Source: JAMLJG01 sp035327585 (lineage in GTDB: Bacteria > Verrucomicrobiota > Kiritimatiellia > CAIVKH01). Taken from it: DNA of 64,000 bases. This document shows positions 23,799-32,062 of the stretch, piece by piece. The stretch spans positions 1-64,000 of the forward strand of contig DAOLDD010000017.1 of the NCBI GenBank assembly GCA_035327585.1, written 5' to 3'. The notes under the pieces were generated by a model. The model worked only from the letters and a program-made list of their open reading frames with translations, searched no databases and had not been told where the DNA came from. Position numbers and translations under genes: made by a program. Every line of letters starts with the position of its first letter. Positions within the stretch are counted from its first letter, which is position 1.

Positions 23799-24437
23799 AT
23801 GGAAGCATTTTCATCGCATCGCGGGTTGGTGGCGCTGTTGGATCGCGCCAATGTGGACACGGACGCCATCATTCCCAAGCAGTTCTTGAAGTCGATCAAG
23901 CGAACGGGATTTGGCGAGAGCCTGTTTTTCGACTGGCGCTATCTGCCGGACGGCGATCCCGATCCGGATTTCGTGCTCAACCACCCCCGCTACAAGGGCG
24001 CGTCCGTCCTGGTGGTGCGGAATAACTTTGGCTGCGGGTCCAGCCGCGAACATGCCGTCTGGGCCGTGGCGCAGTATGGCTTCCGCGCCATCATCGCCCC
24101 ACGCCAGGAAATTGGCGGCGCGCAAATTCCCGGTTTTGCGGACATCTTCCGCAACAATTGTGTGAAGAATGGCCTGCTGACCATCGAACTGGGCGCGGAT
24201 GAGGTGCAAAAGATTTTCGAGATGGTTGAACGAAACAAGGGCGTTGAGGCGAGCATCGACCTCGATGAACAGCGCGTGGTGTTGCACCTGCCGGAGGAAA
24301 TCGCGTTCCACTTCGACATCGACCCGGTTGTAAAAAAACACCTGCGGCACGGCCTAGACGATATCGCGCTCACGCTGGAACACGCGGCGGATATCGCCTC
24401 GTTCGAACAGCGGCACAACGTGCAGATGGCGGGCTGA
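23799..24437 (+). CDS. leuD: 3-isopropylmalate dehydratase small subunit
   Basis: Swivel-domain partner of LeuC. The 212 residues contain ALLDRANVDTDAIIPKQFLK, VLVVRNNFGCGSSREHAVWA (substrate-binding loop) and GFRAIIAPR, with family-typical length. GAGGAC lies 7 nt before the ATG. It is the second gene of leuCD; the downstream exonuclease-like gene begins 20 nt later, so they may share a transcript. Confidence 0.95.
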   Translation: MEAFSSHRGLVALLDRANVDTDAIIPKQFLKSIKRTGFGESLFFDWRYLPDGDPDPDFVLNHPRYKGASVLVVRNNFGCGSSREHAVWAVAQYGFRAIIAPRQEIGGAQIPGFADIFRNNCVKNGLLTIELGADEVQKIFEMVERNKGVEASIDLDEQRVVLHLPEEIAFHFDIDPVVKKHLRHGLDDIALTLEHAADIASFEQRHNVQMAG

Positions 24438-24457
24438 CGTGCCGGTCCGGTAGTCCC

Positions 24458-25183
24458 ATGCTACGCCGAACCTTCCTCCATTTGCCGGGCGTGGGGGAAA
24501 CCACGGAACGACGCTGGTGGGAGCGCGGCGTGCGGGACTGGGAAACCGCCCTGGCCGCGCCATGCCGTGAAGACCAACGCAACGAACTGTTGTCCTCGCT
24601 TGCGGCCTTGGAGCGCAAGGACTGGACCTATTTCGAGCGTGCCCTCGCGAACGTGCACAAGTGGCGCGCCTGGGAGGAACTGGGCGGTCAGGCCCTCTTC
24701 GTGGACATCGAAACGAACGGGAGTTATGGACCGCAATCCATCACGGTCATCGGGACCTTCGACGGACGGGAAGTCCGACATTTCGTCGCGGAGGAAAATC
24801 TCCAGGACGCGGCGGACCATCTCGAATCCTTTCCGATGCTGGTGACATTCAACGGCTTGTTCTTTGACATGCCCCTGATCCGCCAGCGGTTTACCCATCG
24901 CTTGAATAATCACCTGCACCTCGATTTGCGTTTCCCCCTGCACCGACTCGGCCTCAAGGGCGGATTAAAACGAATTGAACAACAACTGGGTCTGGTTCGC
25001 GGCGAGGCAACGGACGGACTAGGCGGCTGGGATGCGGTTCGGCTGTGGCGCGAATGGCAATACGGATCGCGGGAGTCCCGGGAGTTGTTGCTGGAATACA
25101 ATTCCGAGGATGTACGAAATCTACGCCCACTGGCGGAATACGTGCATGCCCGGATGAGCGCAAACCTCCCGAGCACCTCATGA
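24458..25183 (+). CDS. RNase H-like DnaQ-type exonuclease domain protein (YprB-like)
   Basis: 241 residues. Motif order matches DEDD exonucleases of the RNase_H_2/YprB group: QALFVDIETNGSYG (Exo I, Asp and Glu), MLVTFNGLFFDMPLI (Exo II with Asp), and LLLEYNSEDVRNLRPLAEYV (Exo III with Asp). The N-terminus (LRRTFLHLPGVGETTERRWWERG) resembles a single helix-hairpin-helix DNA-binding element. Likely a 3'-5' nuclease on DNA or RNA; substrate unknown. It overlaps the dehydrogenase gene by ATGA. Confidence 0.8.
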   Translation: MLRRTFLHLPGVGETTERRWWERGVRDWETALAAPCREDQRNELLSSLAALERKDWTYFERALANVHKWRAWEELGGQALFVDIETNGSYGPQSITVIGTFDGREVRHFVAEENLQDAADHLESFPMLVTFNGLFFDMPLIRQRFTHRLNNHLHLDLRFPLHRLGLKGGLKRIEQQLGLVRGEATDGLGGWDAVRLWREWQYGSRESRELLLEYNSEDVRNLRPLAEYVHARMSANLPSTS

Positions 25184-26112
25184 AAATCGTCGTCCTTGAT
25201 GCACATCCGATCCTGCAGGGTGGCGTTTCGTGGGAGCCTCTCCGCGCGCTAGGCGAGTTGGTTTTGCACGAACGCACGAAGCCGGAGGAGATTGAGACTC
25301 GTGCCCAACAGGCCGAGGTCGTGCTGACGATTCGCGTGCCGTTCAATCGGGAGACGATCCGCCATTTGACGGCGCTGCGTTTCCTTGGCGTGCTGGGTTC
25401 CGATCCCGCCTGCGTAAATGCGGATGCGGCTCGCAAACGCGGCATTCTCGTCGCGCACACCCCGGGCGCGGATTCGGCTTCGCTTGCCCAGCATGTTTTC
25501 GCCCTGCTGCTGGAACTTACGAATGGGGTGGGGCATCACGCCCACGCGGTACGGAACGGGCGCTGGTGCAAGTCCCCGGATTTCACATTCCAGTTCCATG
25601 CGATCCGCGAATTGAACGGACTCACCCTGGGCTTGATCGGTGGCGGGGATACCGCGCAACGGGTCGCCCGGATTGCAGCGGGGTTCGGGATGCGCGTGCT
25701 GGCACACGACCCGCAGTCGACGGGGATTGAGCCCGTCGATTGTACCCGTGCACCGTTGGATCAGGTGTTGGCGGAATCGGATGTCCTCAGCCTGCACTGC
25801 GCGCACACGCCGCAGACGGAACGGATGATCAACCTCGACGCCCTGTCCCGCATGAAGCCGGAGTCGTTTCTGATCAATACGGCCCACGCCGCGCTGGTGG
25901 ACGAGGATGCGCTGGCGAACGCGTTGCGCGACCGAAAATTGGGCGGCGCGGCGCTTGATGTATTGTCAACGGAGCCGCCATCGCCCAAGAATCCGCTGTT
26001 GCGCGCGCCCCACTGCATCATCACGCCGCATCAGGGCTGGGGCACACGAGAGGCCCGGCAGCGCATCATCAACGAAATGGCCCGCCAATTGGCGGAATTC
26101 AAGTACACGTAG
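25180..26112 (+). CDS. D-2-hydroxyacid dehydrogenase family protein with Arg-to-His active-site change
   Basis: 310 residues, closest in pattern to hydroxypyruvate reductase/glycerate dehydrogenases. The NAD domain motif is GLIGGGDTAQRVARIAAGFG, and LSLHCAHTPQTERMI plus ALDVLSTEPPSPKNPLL are conserved, including catalytic Glu265 and His284 (ITPHQGWGTREARQR). The substrate-binding Arg normally found in NTARG is replaced: the sequence reads INTAHAALVDE, with His236. This predicts changed substrate or loss of activity. ATGA-coupled to the exonuclease-like gene. Confidence 0.85.
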   Translation: MKIVVLDAHPILQGGVSWEPLRALGELVLHERTKPEEIETRAQQAEVVLTIRVPFNRETIRHLTALRFLGVLGSDPACVNADAARKRGILVAHTPGADSASLAQHVFALLLELTNGVGHHAHAVRNGRWCKSPDFTFQFHAIRELNGLTLGLIGGGDTAQRVARIAAGFGMRVLAHDPQSTGIEPVDCTRAPLDQVLAESDVLSLHCAHTPQTERMINLDALSRMKPESFLINTAHAALVDEDALANALRDRKLGGAALDVLSTEPPSPKNPLLRAPHCIITPHQGWGTREARQRIINEMARQLAEFKYT

Positions 26113-26137
26113 CCGGGCGCCGGGCAGCTCGCGTCGT

Positions 26138-27208
26138 TTACGTAGCGGACTCGCGGGCGGGGAGCTGTTGGTCCGCGAGCGTGTCGCCCGCCATCATCGG
26201 CATTGGTGCGTCGGGCAGCGGTTCCACGCGGCGGTTCTTGGGCGGTGGTTCGCCTTCCGCGAACCGGCCCATGGCGCGGAATTTGGCGTAGCGCGCCTGG
26301 AGTCGTTGCTCGTCGGAGAACATTTTGACTTCCTTGAGATTGCGCAGGATGACCTTCTTCAAGGTATCCGCCATGCCCTTCGGGTCGCCATGTGCGCCGC
26401 CCAGCGGCTCGGGCACCACTTCGTCCGCGAAGCCCATCGCGATCAGGTGGTTGGAGGTCAACTTGAGCGCGTCCGCCGCGCGATCCGAATAGGCGCGGTC
26501 CTTCCAGAGAATCGCCGCGCAGCCCTCCGGCGAGATCACGGAATAATAGGAATGCTCAAGAATGAGGACGCGATCGCCCACGCCGATGCCGAGCGCGCCG
26601 CCGCTGCCGCCCTCGCCGATGATGGTGACGATGATCGGCACGGGCATCGTGAACATCTCGCGGAGGTTCACAGCGATGGCTTCCGCGATGTGGCGCTCCT
26701 CGGACTCGATGCCGGGATAGGCGCCGGGCGTGTCAATCAGCACGACGATGGGGAGGCGAAACTTGGAGGCCAGTTTCATGAGCCTGAGCGCCTTGCGGTA
26801 GCCCTCCGGATAGGCGCATCCGAAATTGCACTCAAGGTTGCTCTTCGTGTCGCGTCCCTTCTGGGTGCCGATCAGCATCACGCGTTCATCGTCGATGGTC
26901 GCGAAACCGCCGATGATGGCGCGGTCATCGCGGTAGTTGCGATCGCCGTGGATCTCCATCCAGTCATGCGTCATGTTGGCGATATAATCGTTCGTGTAGG
27001 GACGCAGCGGGTGCCGCGCCACCTGCACCTTCTGCCAGGGCGTCAGTTCACTGTAGATCTTGCGGCGCGTCTCGACGATGCGCTTGCGCATGCGCTCGAT
27101 CTCGTTTGAGACGTCGATCTGCTGCGATTCACTGAACTGGGAGAGCTCCTTGAGTTTGGTCTCCAGTTCCAGCACGGGTTTTTCGAAGGGCAGTGTATAA
27201 GGGGGCAT
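26138..27208 (-). CDS. accA: Acetyl-CoA carboxylase carboxyltransferase subunit alpha
   Basis: With AccD transfers carboxyl from biotin to acetyl-CoA in fatty acid synthesis. The 356 residues include the N-terminal coiled region (FEKPVLELETKLKELSQF), ELTPWQKVQVARHPLRP, GDRNYRDDRAIIGG, QKGRDTKSNLECNFGCAYPEGYRKALRL, IDTPGAYPGIESEERH and GEGGSGGALGIGVGD. About 40 residues beyond the usual C-terminus are Pro-rich (EPPPKNRRVEPLPDAP) and probably disordered. accD is at 29.9 kb on the other strand. Confidence 0.95.
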   Translation of the reverse strand: MPPYTLPFEKPVLELETKLKELSQFSESQQIDVSNEIERMRKRIVETRRKIYSELTPWQKVQVARHPLRPYTNDYIANMTHDWMEIHGDRNYRDDRAIIGGFATIDDERVMLIGTQKGRDTKSNLECNFGCAYPEGYRKALRLMKLASKFRLPIVVLIDTPGAYPGIESEERHIAEAIAVNLREMFTMPVPIIVTIIGEGGSGGALGIGVGDRVLILEHSYYSVISPEGCAAILWKDRAYSDRAADALKLTSNHLIAMGFADEVVPEPLGGAHGDPKGMADTLKKVILRNLKEVKMFSDEQRLQARYAKFRAMGRFAEGEPPPKNRRVEPLPDAPMPMMAGDTLADQQLPARESAT

Positions 27209-27229
27209 GGGTGGTTCTCCTCCGCAAAA

Positions 27230-28225
27230 TTATTCTTCGATGATGACCGGCGTTCCGATGGTCAGGATGGTGAAGAGTTCCTCAACGTCCTCGTTGACGA
27301 GCCGGACGCAGCCCATGCTGGACTGCCGTCCGACGGTTTCGGGCTCCCAGGTGCCGTGCAGGCCATAGCCCTTCACGTCCAGCGCCAGCCAGTGGGTGCC
27401 CAGCAGGTTTTCGGGATCGCCGAACGGGATGGTGCGGCCATCGGGATGCCACCAAGTCGGCTGGGCGATGCGGTCGACGATTTTAAATTCTCCTACCGGC
27501 GTCTTCGCATATTCACCGGTTCCGACGCGGTAGCGTTTAAAGAACTGGTCATTCAGCAGCAGGAGCAGGTCGTTGCGGGATTTACTGACGCGAACCGACC
27601 AGTCGCCCGTAAAGACGCGAAGGCGGTCGCCGGGCCGGATCACGGAGGAGCGCAATTGGTTCGCTTTTTGCAACAATTCCACCGTGGTGCCATTGCGGCG
27701 CGCGATGCGATCAAGCGAATCGCCCGGCTGAACGGTGTAGTCCTGCTTCTCCGGCATGGGACGCGGGGTCAGGAGCAGTTCCATGCCCACGGCGCCGGCG
27801 AGTGTTTCCGCAGCCGTACGGTTCGCTTCCGAACCCGGGGCGGCCAGCACGGCGAGCGCCTTTTCGCGGGCGGCTTGCAACCGACCATCTGCGCGCGCGG
27901 CCTCCGCTTCGGCCAGTAATGTGGCGGGTGATGGTCCCGTACTTTCAAGTGATACGGTCGCGGTGGGAAGAAGCGTGGTGTCTGAAACGGCGACGGTTTC
28001 AACACGCGCGACCGCAGGGATGGAACGCTGCTCCGGGACCGGCGCTACCTCTGGCGGCGTCGCGGGAATATCACTTAAGGTGGGCGCGGGCTGTTGCGGC
28101 TCGACCTGCCGGGCACGCCAAGCCCAAAAGCCAGCGGCCCCCAAGGCAAGTACACCCAGCGCCACCGCAATCAGCGCCCCCCGGCGCGAACGCGCAGGTT
28201 GTTCATCCATAACGAGATGCGTCAT
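27230..28225 (-). CDS. Membrane-anchored LysM L,D-transpeptidase
   Basis: 331 residues, an envelope enzyme that should form 3-3 peptidoglycan crosslinks or anchor proteins. Layout: short basic N-terminus, one membrane helix (about 16-35), Pro-rich linker, a LysM domain (about 162-205, YTVQPGDSLDRIARRNG) and a YkuD catalytic domain (about 208-331) with His290 in YGLHGTWEPETVG and Cys306 in SSMGCVRLVNEDVEEL. The start at 28225 gives an ATGA overlap with the upstream kinase gene. The pairing suggests the kinase acts on or with cell wall enzymes; that is inference. Confidence 0.9.
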   Translation of the reverse strand: MTHLVMDEQPARSRRGALIAVALGVLALGAAGFWAWRARQVEPQQPAPTLSDIPATPPEVAPVPEQRSIPAVARVETVAVSDTTLLPTATVSLESTGPSPATLLAEAEAARADGRLQAAREKALAVLAAPGSEANRTAAETLAGAVGMELLLTPRPMPEKQDYTVQPGDSLDRIARRNGTTVELLQKANQLRSSVIRPGDRLRVFTGDWSVRVSKSRNDLLLLLNDQFFKRYRVGTGEYAKTPVGEFKIVDRIAQPTWWHPDGRTIPFGDPENLLGTHWLALDVKGYGLHGTWEPETVGRQSSMGCVRLVNEDVEELFTILTIGTPVIIEE

Positions 28226-29037
28226 ACCATCGTCTCTAAGTCACGCATGACCAAAGACATGGAAGGGTAGCGGTCGATCTGGCGGTAGGCAAGGCATTTG
28301 AGAATGAGGTTTTCCATCGAGGGCGGTATGTTCACGTTATGGAAACGGAACCGGGTGGGGCGTCCGTTCGGATCGACCTGGGCCTTTCGGGCGTCCTCCA
28401 AGGTCACGCCTTCGAACGGTTTGTGGCCGGTCAGCATTTCGTAGCACGTAACGCCGAACGCATAAATGTCCGTCTGCTCATCGACGAGATTACGAAGCAG
28501 CGTTTCTGGCGGCAAATAGGCGAAGGTTCCGGGCAGGGGCGAAAGTTTGACCGGCTTGGGCTTCCGTTCGATCGCGAGGTCGAAATCGATCAGAATGAGC
28601 AACCCGTCGTTCCGTACGATAAAATTCTCGGGTTTGATGTCCAGATGCAGGAAGCCGGAGAGGTGCACATAACTCATGGCGGCCGCCATCTGCCGCATGA
28701 TGGTCAGCGTGTTCTGGTAGAGCAGGGGGTCCTTGCGCAGGATGAGTTCCCGCAGGTTGCGCGCCTCGACGAATTCCACGACGGTGAACGGTTCGTCCTG
28801 GTACAGCCCGGCCTTGATCAGGCGGACGACGTTCGGGTGGTGCAGGTTTCCGAGGAACTGCGCGCCATTCAGGAAGTTGGCCCTCACCCGGCGGTCGCGC
28901 AGATATTCCGCTTTCAATCGCCGGATGACGACGCGGTTCTGCTGGTTGTCGACGCCTACATAGAGGTAGGTCATCCCGCCGCTGGCTAGGCGGCGGGTGA
29001 TGGCATAACCAGCGAATTCCTGTCCCATTCCAATCAT
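28222..29037 (-). CDS. Atypical serine/threonine protein kinase fold protein
   Basis: 271 residues covering one Hanks-type kinase domain and nothing else: no membrane helix, PASTA or sensor domain. Kept: glycine-loop remnant LASGGMTYLY, HLDIKPENF catalytic loop (Asp133, Asn138), LPPE and DIYAFGVTCYEMLTGHKPFEG. Changed: the VAIK Lys position reads VVIR (Arg39), the alpha-C Glu position reads NGA (Gly58), and DFG reads DFD (151-153). Loss of the Lys-Glu pair points to a pseudokinase or a very atypical enzyme. It is coupled by ATGA to the L,D-transpeptidase gene. Confidence 0.85.
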   Translation of the reverse strand: MIGMGQEFAGYAITRRLASGGMTYLYVGVDNQQNRVVIRRLKAEYLRDRRVRANFLNGAQFLGNLHHPNVVRLIKAGLYQDEPFTVVEFVEARNLRELILRKDPLLYQNTLTIMRQMAAAMSYVHLSGFLHLDIKPENFIVRNDGLLILIDFDLAIERKPKPVKLSPLPGTFAYLPPETLLRNLVDEQTDIYAFGVTCYEMLTGHKPFEGVTLEDARKAQVDPNGRPTRFRFHNVNIPPSMENLILKCLAYRQIDRYPSMSLVMRDLETMV

Positions 29038-29099
29038 CGTTATCCCACGCGAAAGTGGTGCGTCAAGAGTAGGGCGCGAACTGGCCCGTTGTCAACGAA

Positions 29100-29837
29100 A
29101 TGGCCTTCAGGCAGAATATCGCCGTGCGACTGAGCGAATCACTTCTGGATCTGCTCTATCCCCGCCAATGCGGAGGCTGCGGGACGGGCATGGACGACAG
29201 CCCGGGTATGCTGTGTTGGAACTGTCGCGCCGCCTTGCGCACCATCGGCGACCCGTGCTGCGCGTGGTGCGGAAATCCCTTGGAAGGCCGCACGGACCAC
29301 GCCTACACCTGTTTCCACTGCACGGATATGCAGCCGGCGTTCGATCTGGCGCGCTCAGCCATGCGATTCGAGGGGGTCGCCAGCCAGTTGGTCCACCAGT
29401 TTAAATACCACGCGGCGCTCTGGCTGCGCGCGGAATTCATCGACTGGCTGCAGGCCTGCCACCAGGTGCACTACTCCGATATCGACGTGGACGCCATCTG
29501 TCCGGTGCCCCTGCACGCGGCGCGCCTGCGAGAGCGGGGCTATAACCAGTCCGCCGTGCTCGCCGCGGGGCTGGCCCGCCGCTTGCGCCGTCCCTTCTGG
29601 TCCAACGTGTTGCGCCGTTCGCGCCCAACCGAGACGCAAACGCATTTGACAGCCCGCCAACGCCTCTCTAACGTTGCCGACGCGTTTGAGGTCCGCACGG
29701 CACGCATCGCGGGGAAGGCGATCCTGCTGGTGGACGATGTGATGACGACGGGCGCGACGACCAGTTCGTGCGCCCGAGCGTTGAAGAAAGCCGGTTGCAG
29801 GTCGGTTCATGTCCTGACGCTGGCCCGGGGTCAATAG
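29100..29837 (+). CDS. ComF family phosphoribosyltransferase-like protein
   Basis: 245 residues. An N-terminal double zinc-binding region (CGGCGTGM, CWNCRAAL, CCAWCGNPL, CFHC) precedes the PRTase domain: HQFKYHAALWLR, PVPLHAARLRERGYNQSAVLAAGLA, and the PRPP-binding motif ILLVDDVMTTGATTSSCARALKKAG. ComF proteins act in DNA uptake in competent species and are widespread in others. No other competence gene is seen here. Divergent from the kinase gene; accD follows after 18 nt. Confidence 0.9.
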   Translation: MAFRQNIAVRLSESLLDLLYPRQCGGCGTGMDDSPGMLCWNCRAALRTIGDPCCAWCGNPLEGRTDHAYTCFHCTDMQPAFDLARSAMRFEGVASQLVHQFKYHAALWLRAEFIDWLQACHQVHYSDIDVDAICPVPLHAARLRERGYNQSAVLAAGLARRLRRPFWSNVLRRSRPTETQTHLTARQRLSNVADAFEVRTARIAGKAILLVDDVMTTGATTSSCARALKKAGCRSVHVLTLARGQ

Positions 29838-29855
29838 AGCAGGCGAAACCAAATT

Positions 29856-30719
29856 ATGCCGCTGTTCAGCAAGAAAAACTATTCCACCGTCAAGGTCCGG
29901 AAACGGGACATTCCGGACGGGCTCTGGCTCAAATGCCCGGGCTGCCAGGAAATCATTTTCAAGCAGGAGCTGGAGGAGAACGCCTCCGTCTGCCCGAAAT
30001 GCGGCTACCACTTCCAGATGAGCCGGGCGGACCGGATCAAGCTGCTGATTGAGGAAGGCACGTTTGAGGAATGGGATGGAGACCTCTTCAGTGTGGACAC
30101 CCTCGGCTTCACAGGAACCGCCTCCTACACCAGCAAGCTGGAGGAGAACCGCCGAAAAACGGGCTACCACGATGCCATCAGCATCGGCCGCGGCCGCATG
30201 TCGCACCACGACATCGGCTTCGGCGTCATGGACTTCACCTTTCTCGGCGCGAGCATGGGCTCGGTGGTCGGGGAGAAGGTCACCCGCCTCATTGAGAAAT
30301 CCACTGCTCTCCGGCTGCCGGTCGTCCTCATCTGTGCATCGGGCGGCGCGCGCATGTACGAGGGGATGTTCAGCCTCATGCAGATGGCAAAAACCAGCGG
30401 CGCCCTCGCGCGCCATGCCGCGGCGGGGTTACCCTATATTCCCGTGCTCACGCATCCCACCACCGCCGGTGTGATGGCGAGTTTCGCGACGCTCGGGGAC
30501 ATGATCATCGCCGAGCCGTCCGCACTGATCGGATTCGCGGGTCCGCGCGTGATCAAGGAAACGACCCAGCAGGACCTGCCCGAGGGCTTCCAGCGCTCCG
30601 AGTTTCTTCTCAAGAAGGGATTGCTGGACAAGGTCGTGAACCGGAAACTGCTCAAGCAAACCCTCGTTACGGCGCTGGACTACCTGCAGGGCAAACCCGC
30701 CGTCGCGCAGGCGGGCTGA
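29856..30719 (+). CDS. accD: Acetyl-CoA carboxylase carboxyltransferase subunit beta
   Basis: Beta half of the carboxyltransferase. The 287 residues start with the AccD zinc ribbon (Cys27, Cys30, Cys46, Cys49 in KCPGC and VCPKCGYHF), then HDIGFGVMDFTFLGASMGSVVGEK, ICASGGARMYEGMFSLMQM, TAGVMASFATLGD and FAGPRVIKETTQQDLPEGFQ. folC follows closely; the accD-folC order is common in Gram-negative bacteria. Confidence 0.96.
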   Translation: MPLFSKKNYSTVKVRKRDIPDGLWLKCPGCQEIIFKQELEENASVCPKCGYHFQMSRADRIKLLIEEGTFEEWDGDLFSVDTLGFTGTASYTSKLEENRRKTGYHDAISIGRGRMSHHDIGFGVMDFTFLGASMGSVVGEKVTRLIEKSTALRLPVVLICASGGARMYEGMFSLMQMAKTSGALARHAAAGLPYIPVLTHPTTAGVMASFATLGDMIIAEPSALIGFAGPRVIKETTQQDLPEGFQRSEFLLKKGLLDKVVNRKLLKQTLVTALDYLQGKPAVAQAG

Positions 30720-30744
30720 GCGGCCCGCACACTCCCGGCGTCGC

Positions 30745-32061
30745 GTGAGCGCGAACCCTCAACGGCCGCTGGACGACGTTCTCGCTTGCCTCTACACGCG
30801 GAATCTGCACGTCATCAAGCTCGGCCTCGACACCGAGCTGGCGCTCCTGGATGCGCTGGATCGTCCGCACGATCATTTCCTCGCCATCCACGTGGCCGGC
30901 ACGAACGGCAAGGGTTCCGTCTGCGCGATGCTCGCGGAAATTTTGCGCGCCGCCGGATTTAGAACCGGCCTCTACACCTCGCCCCACCTCTGCCGGTTCA
31001 ATGAGCGGCTTCGCGTGGATGGCGTCGCCATCAGCGACGAGGAATTGGGGGCCGCCCTCGCCACCGTGGAGGAAGCGGCCGCCCGGGTTTGCGCAGCGGG
31101 CGCCCGCGACGCGACCTTTTTTGAATTCACGACGGCGCTGGCCTTCCACTGGTTTCGCGCGCGCGGCGTGCAGGTCGCGGTCCTGGAAACCGGCATGGGT
31201 GGACGACTCGATGCCACGAATGTCGTAACGCCCGTCCTCTCGGTCATCACCTCGATCGGACTCGATCACCAGGCCTTTCTCGGGGACACGATTGAAAAAA
31301 TCGCCACGGAAAAGGCGGGCATCATCAAGGCGAACCGGCCGGTGGTGCTCGGGCAGCTTCCGGAAAGCGCAGACGCCGTAATGAGGGAAACAGCCGCACG
31401 TCTGCGTGCCCCGCTGCGCCGCGCCGCTGACCTGTGCTCCGTTACGCGCACCGCCCAATCCCTAGACGGCCAGCGCATGCGGATTGAAACCGGGGATGAA
31501 TCGATCTCGCGCGTCGCCTGCCCGCTGTTGGGACGGCATCAGTTGGGCAACATTGCCGTCGCGGTGGCCGCGATCCAGGTGTTCACTGAGGCAACGGGTC
31601 TGCCGATCCACGCGGAATCGATTCGCGCCGGCCTGGCCGCGGTGCGCTGGCCTGCCCGGATCCAAGTGCTATCGCGCGAGCCGGATATTTTGTTGGATGG
31701 CGCGCACAACCCTGAAGCGATGCACGCCTTGCGCCAGACCGTCGAGGAATTGCGGGGAAAGCGCCCCGTCGCACTGCTCGCGAGTTTCCTCGCCGACAAG
31801 GATGCGGCGAGGTGCCTGCGTGCGTGGGATGGCCTGCTCGATCAATGCTGGCTCGTTCCGCTGGACAACGCGCGTGCGATGGACGAAGCCACGCTCCGGG
31901 AGGCGGCCCTGCAGGCTGACCTGCGTTGCGAAATGTTGCCGCTTGAACAGGCGCTGGACGCCGGCCGTCGCTGGGCGGAGCAGCGTGGCGGCCTGCTTGT
32001 CATAGCGGGATCACTCTATCTCGCCGGCGAAGTCCTCATCCACCTAAACCAGGCGCCTTGA
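30745..32061 (+). CDS. folC: Folylpolyglutamate synthase/dihydrofolate synthase
   Basis: Mur-ligase-type enzyme adding Glu to dihydropteroate and folates. 438 residues with the ATP loop HVAGTNGKGSVCAMLAE, the motif GLYTSPHLCRFNERLRVDG, VLETGMGGRLDATNVV, SIGLDHQAFLGDTIEKIATEKAGIIK, RHQLGNIAVAVAA, and DILLDGAHNPEAMHALR. The start is a GTG at 30745, 25 nt after accD; no suitable ATG lies nearby. Confidence 0.95.
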   Translation: MSANPQRPLDDVLACLYTRNLHVIKLGLDTELALLDALDRPHDHFLAIHVAGTNGKGSVCAMLAEILRAAGFRTGLYTSPHLCRFNERLRVDGVAISDEELGAALATVEEAAARVCAAGARDATFFEFTTALAFHWFRARGVQVAVLETGMGGRLDATNVVTPVLSVITSIGLDHQAFLGDTIEKIATEKAGIIKANRPVVLGQLPESADAVMRETAARLRAPLRRAADLCSVTRTAQSLDGQRMRIETGDESISRVACPLLGRHQLGNIAVAVAAIQVFTEATGLPIHAESIRAGLAAVRWPARIQVLSREPDILLDGAHNPEAMHALRQTVEELRGKRPVALLASFLADKDAARCLRAWDGLLDQCWLVPLDNARAMDEATLREAALQADLRCEMLPLEQALDAGRRWAEQRGGLLVIAGSLYLAGEVLIHLNQAP

Positions 32062-32062
32062 A

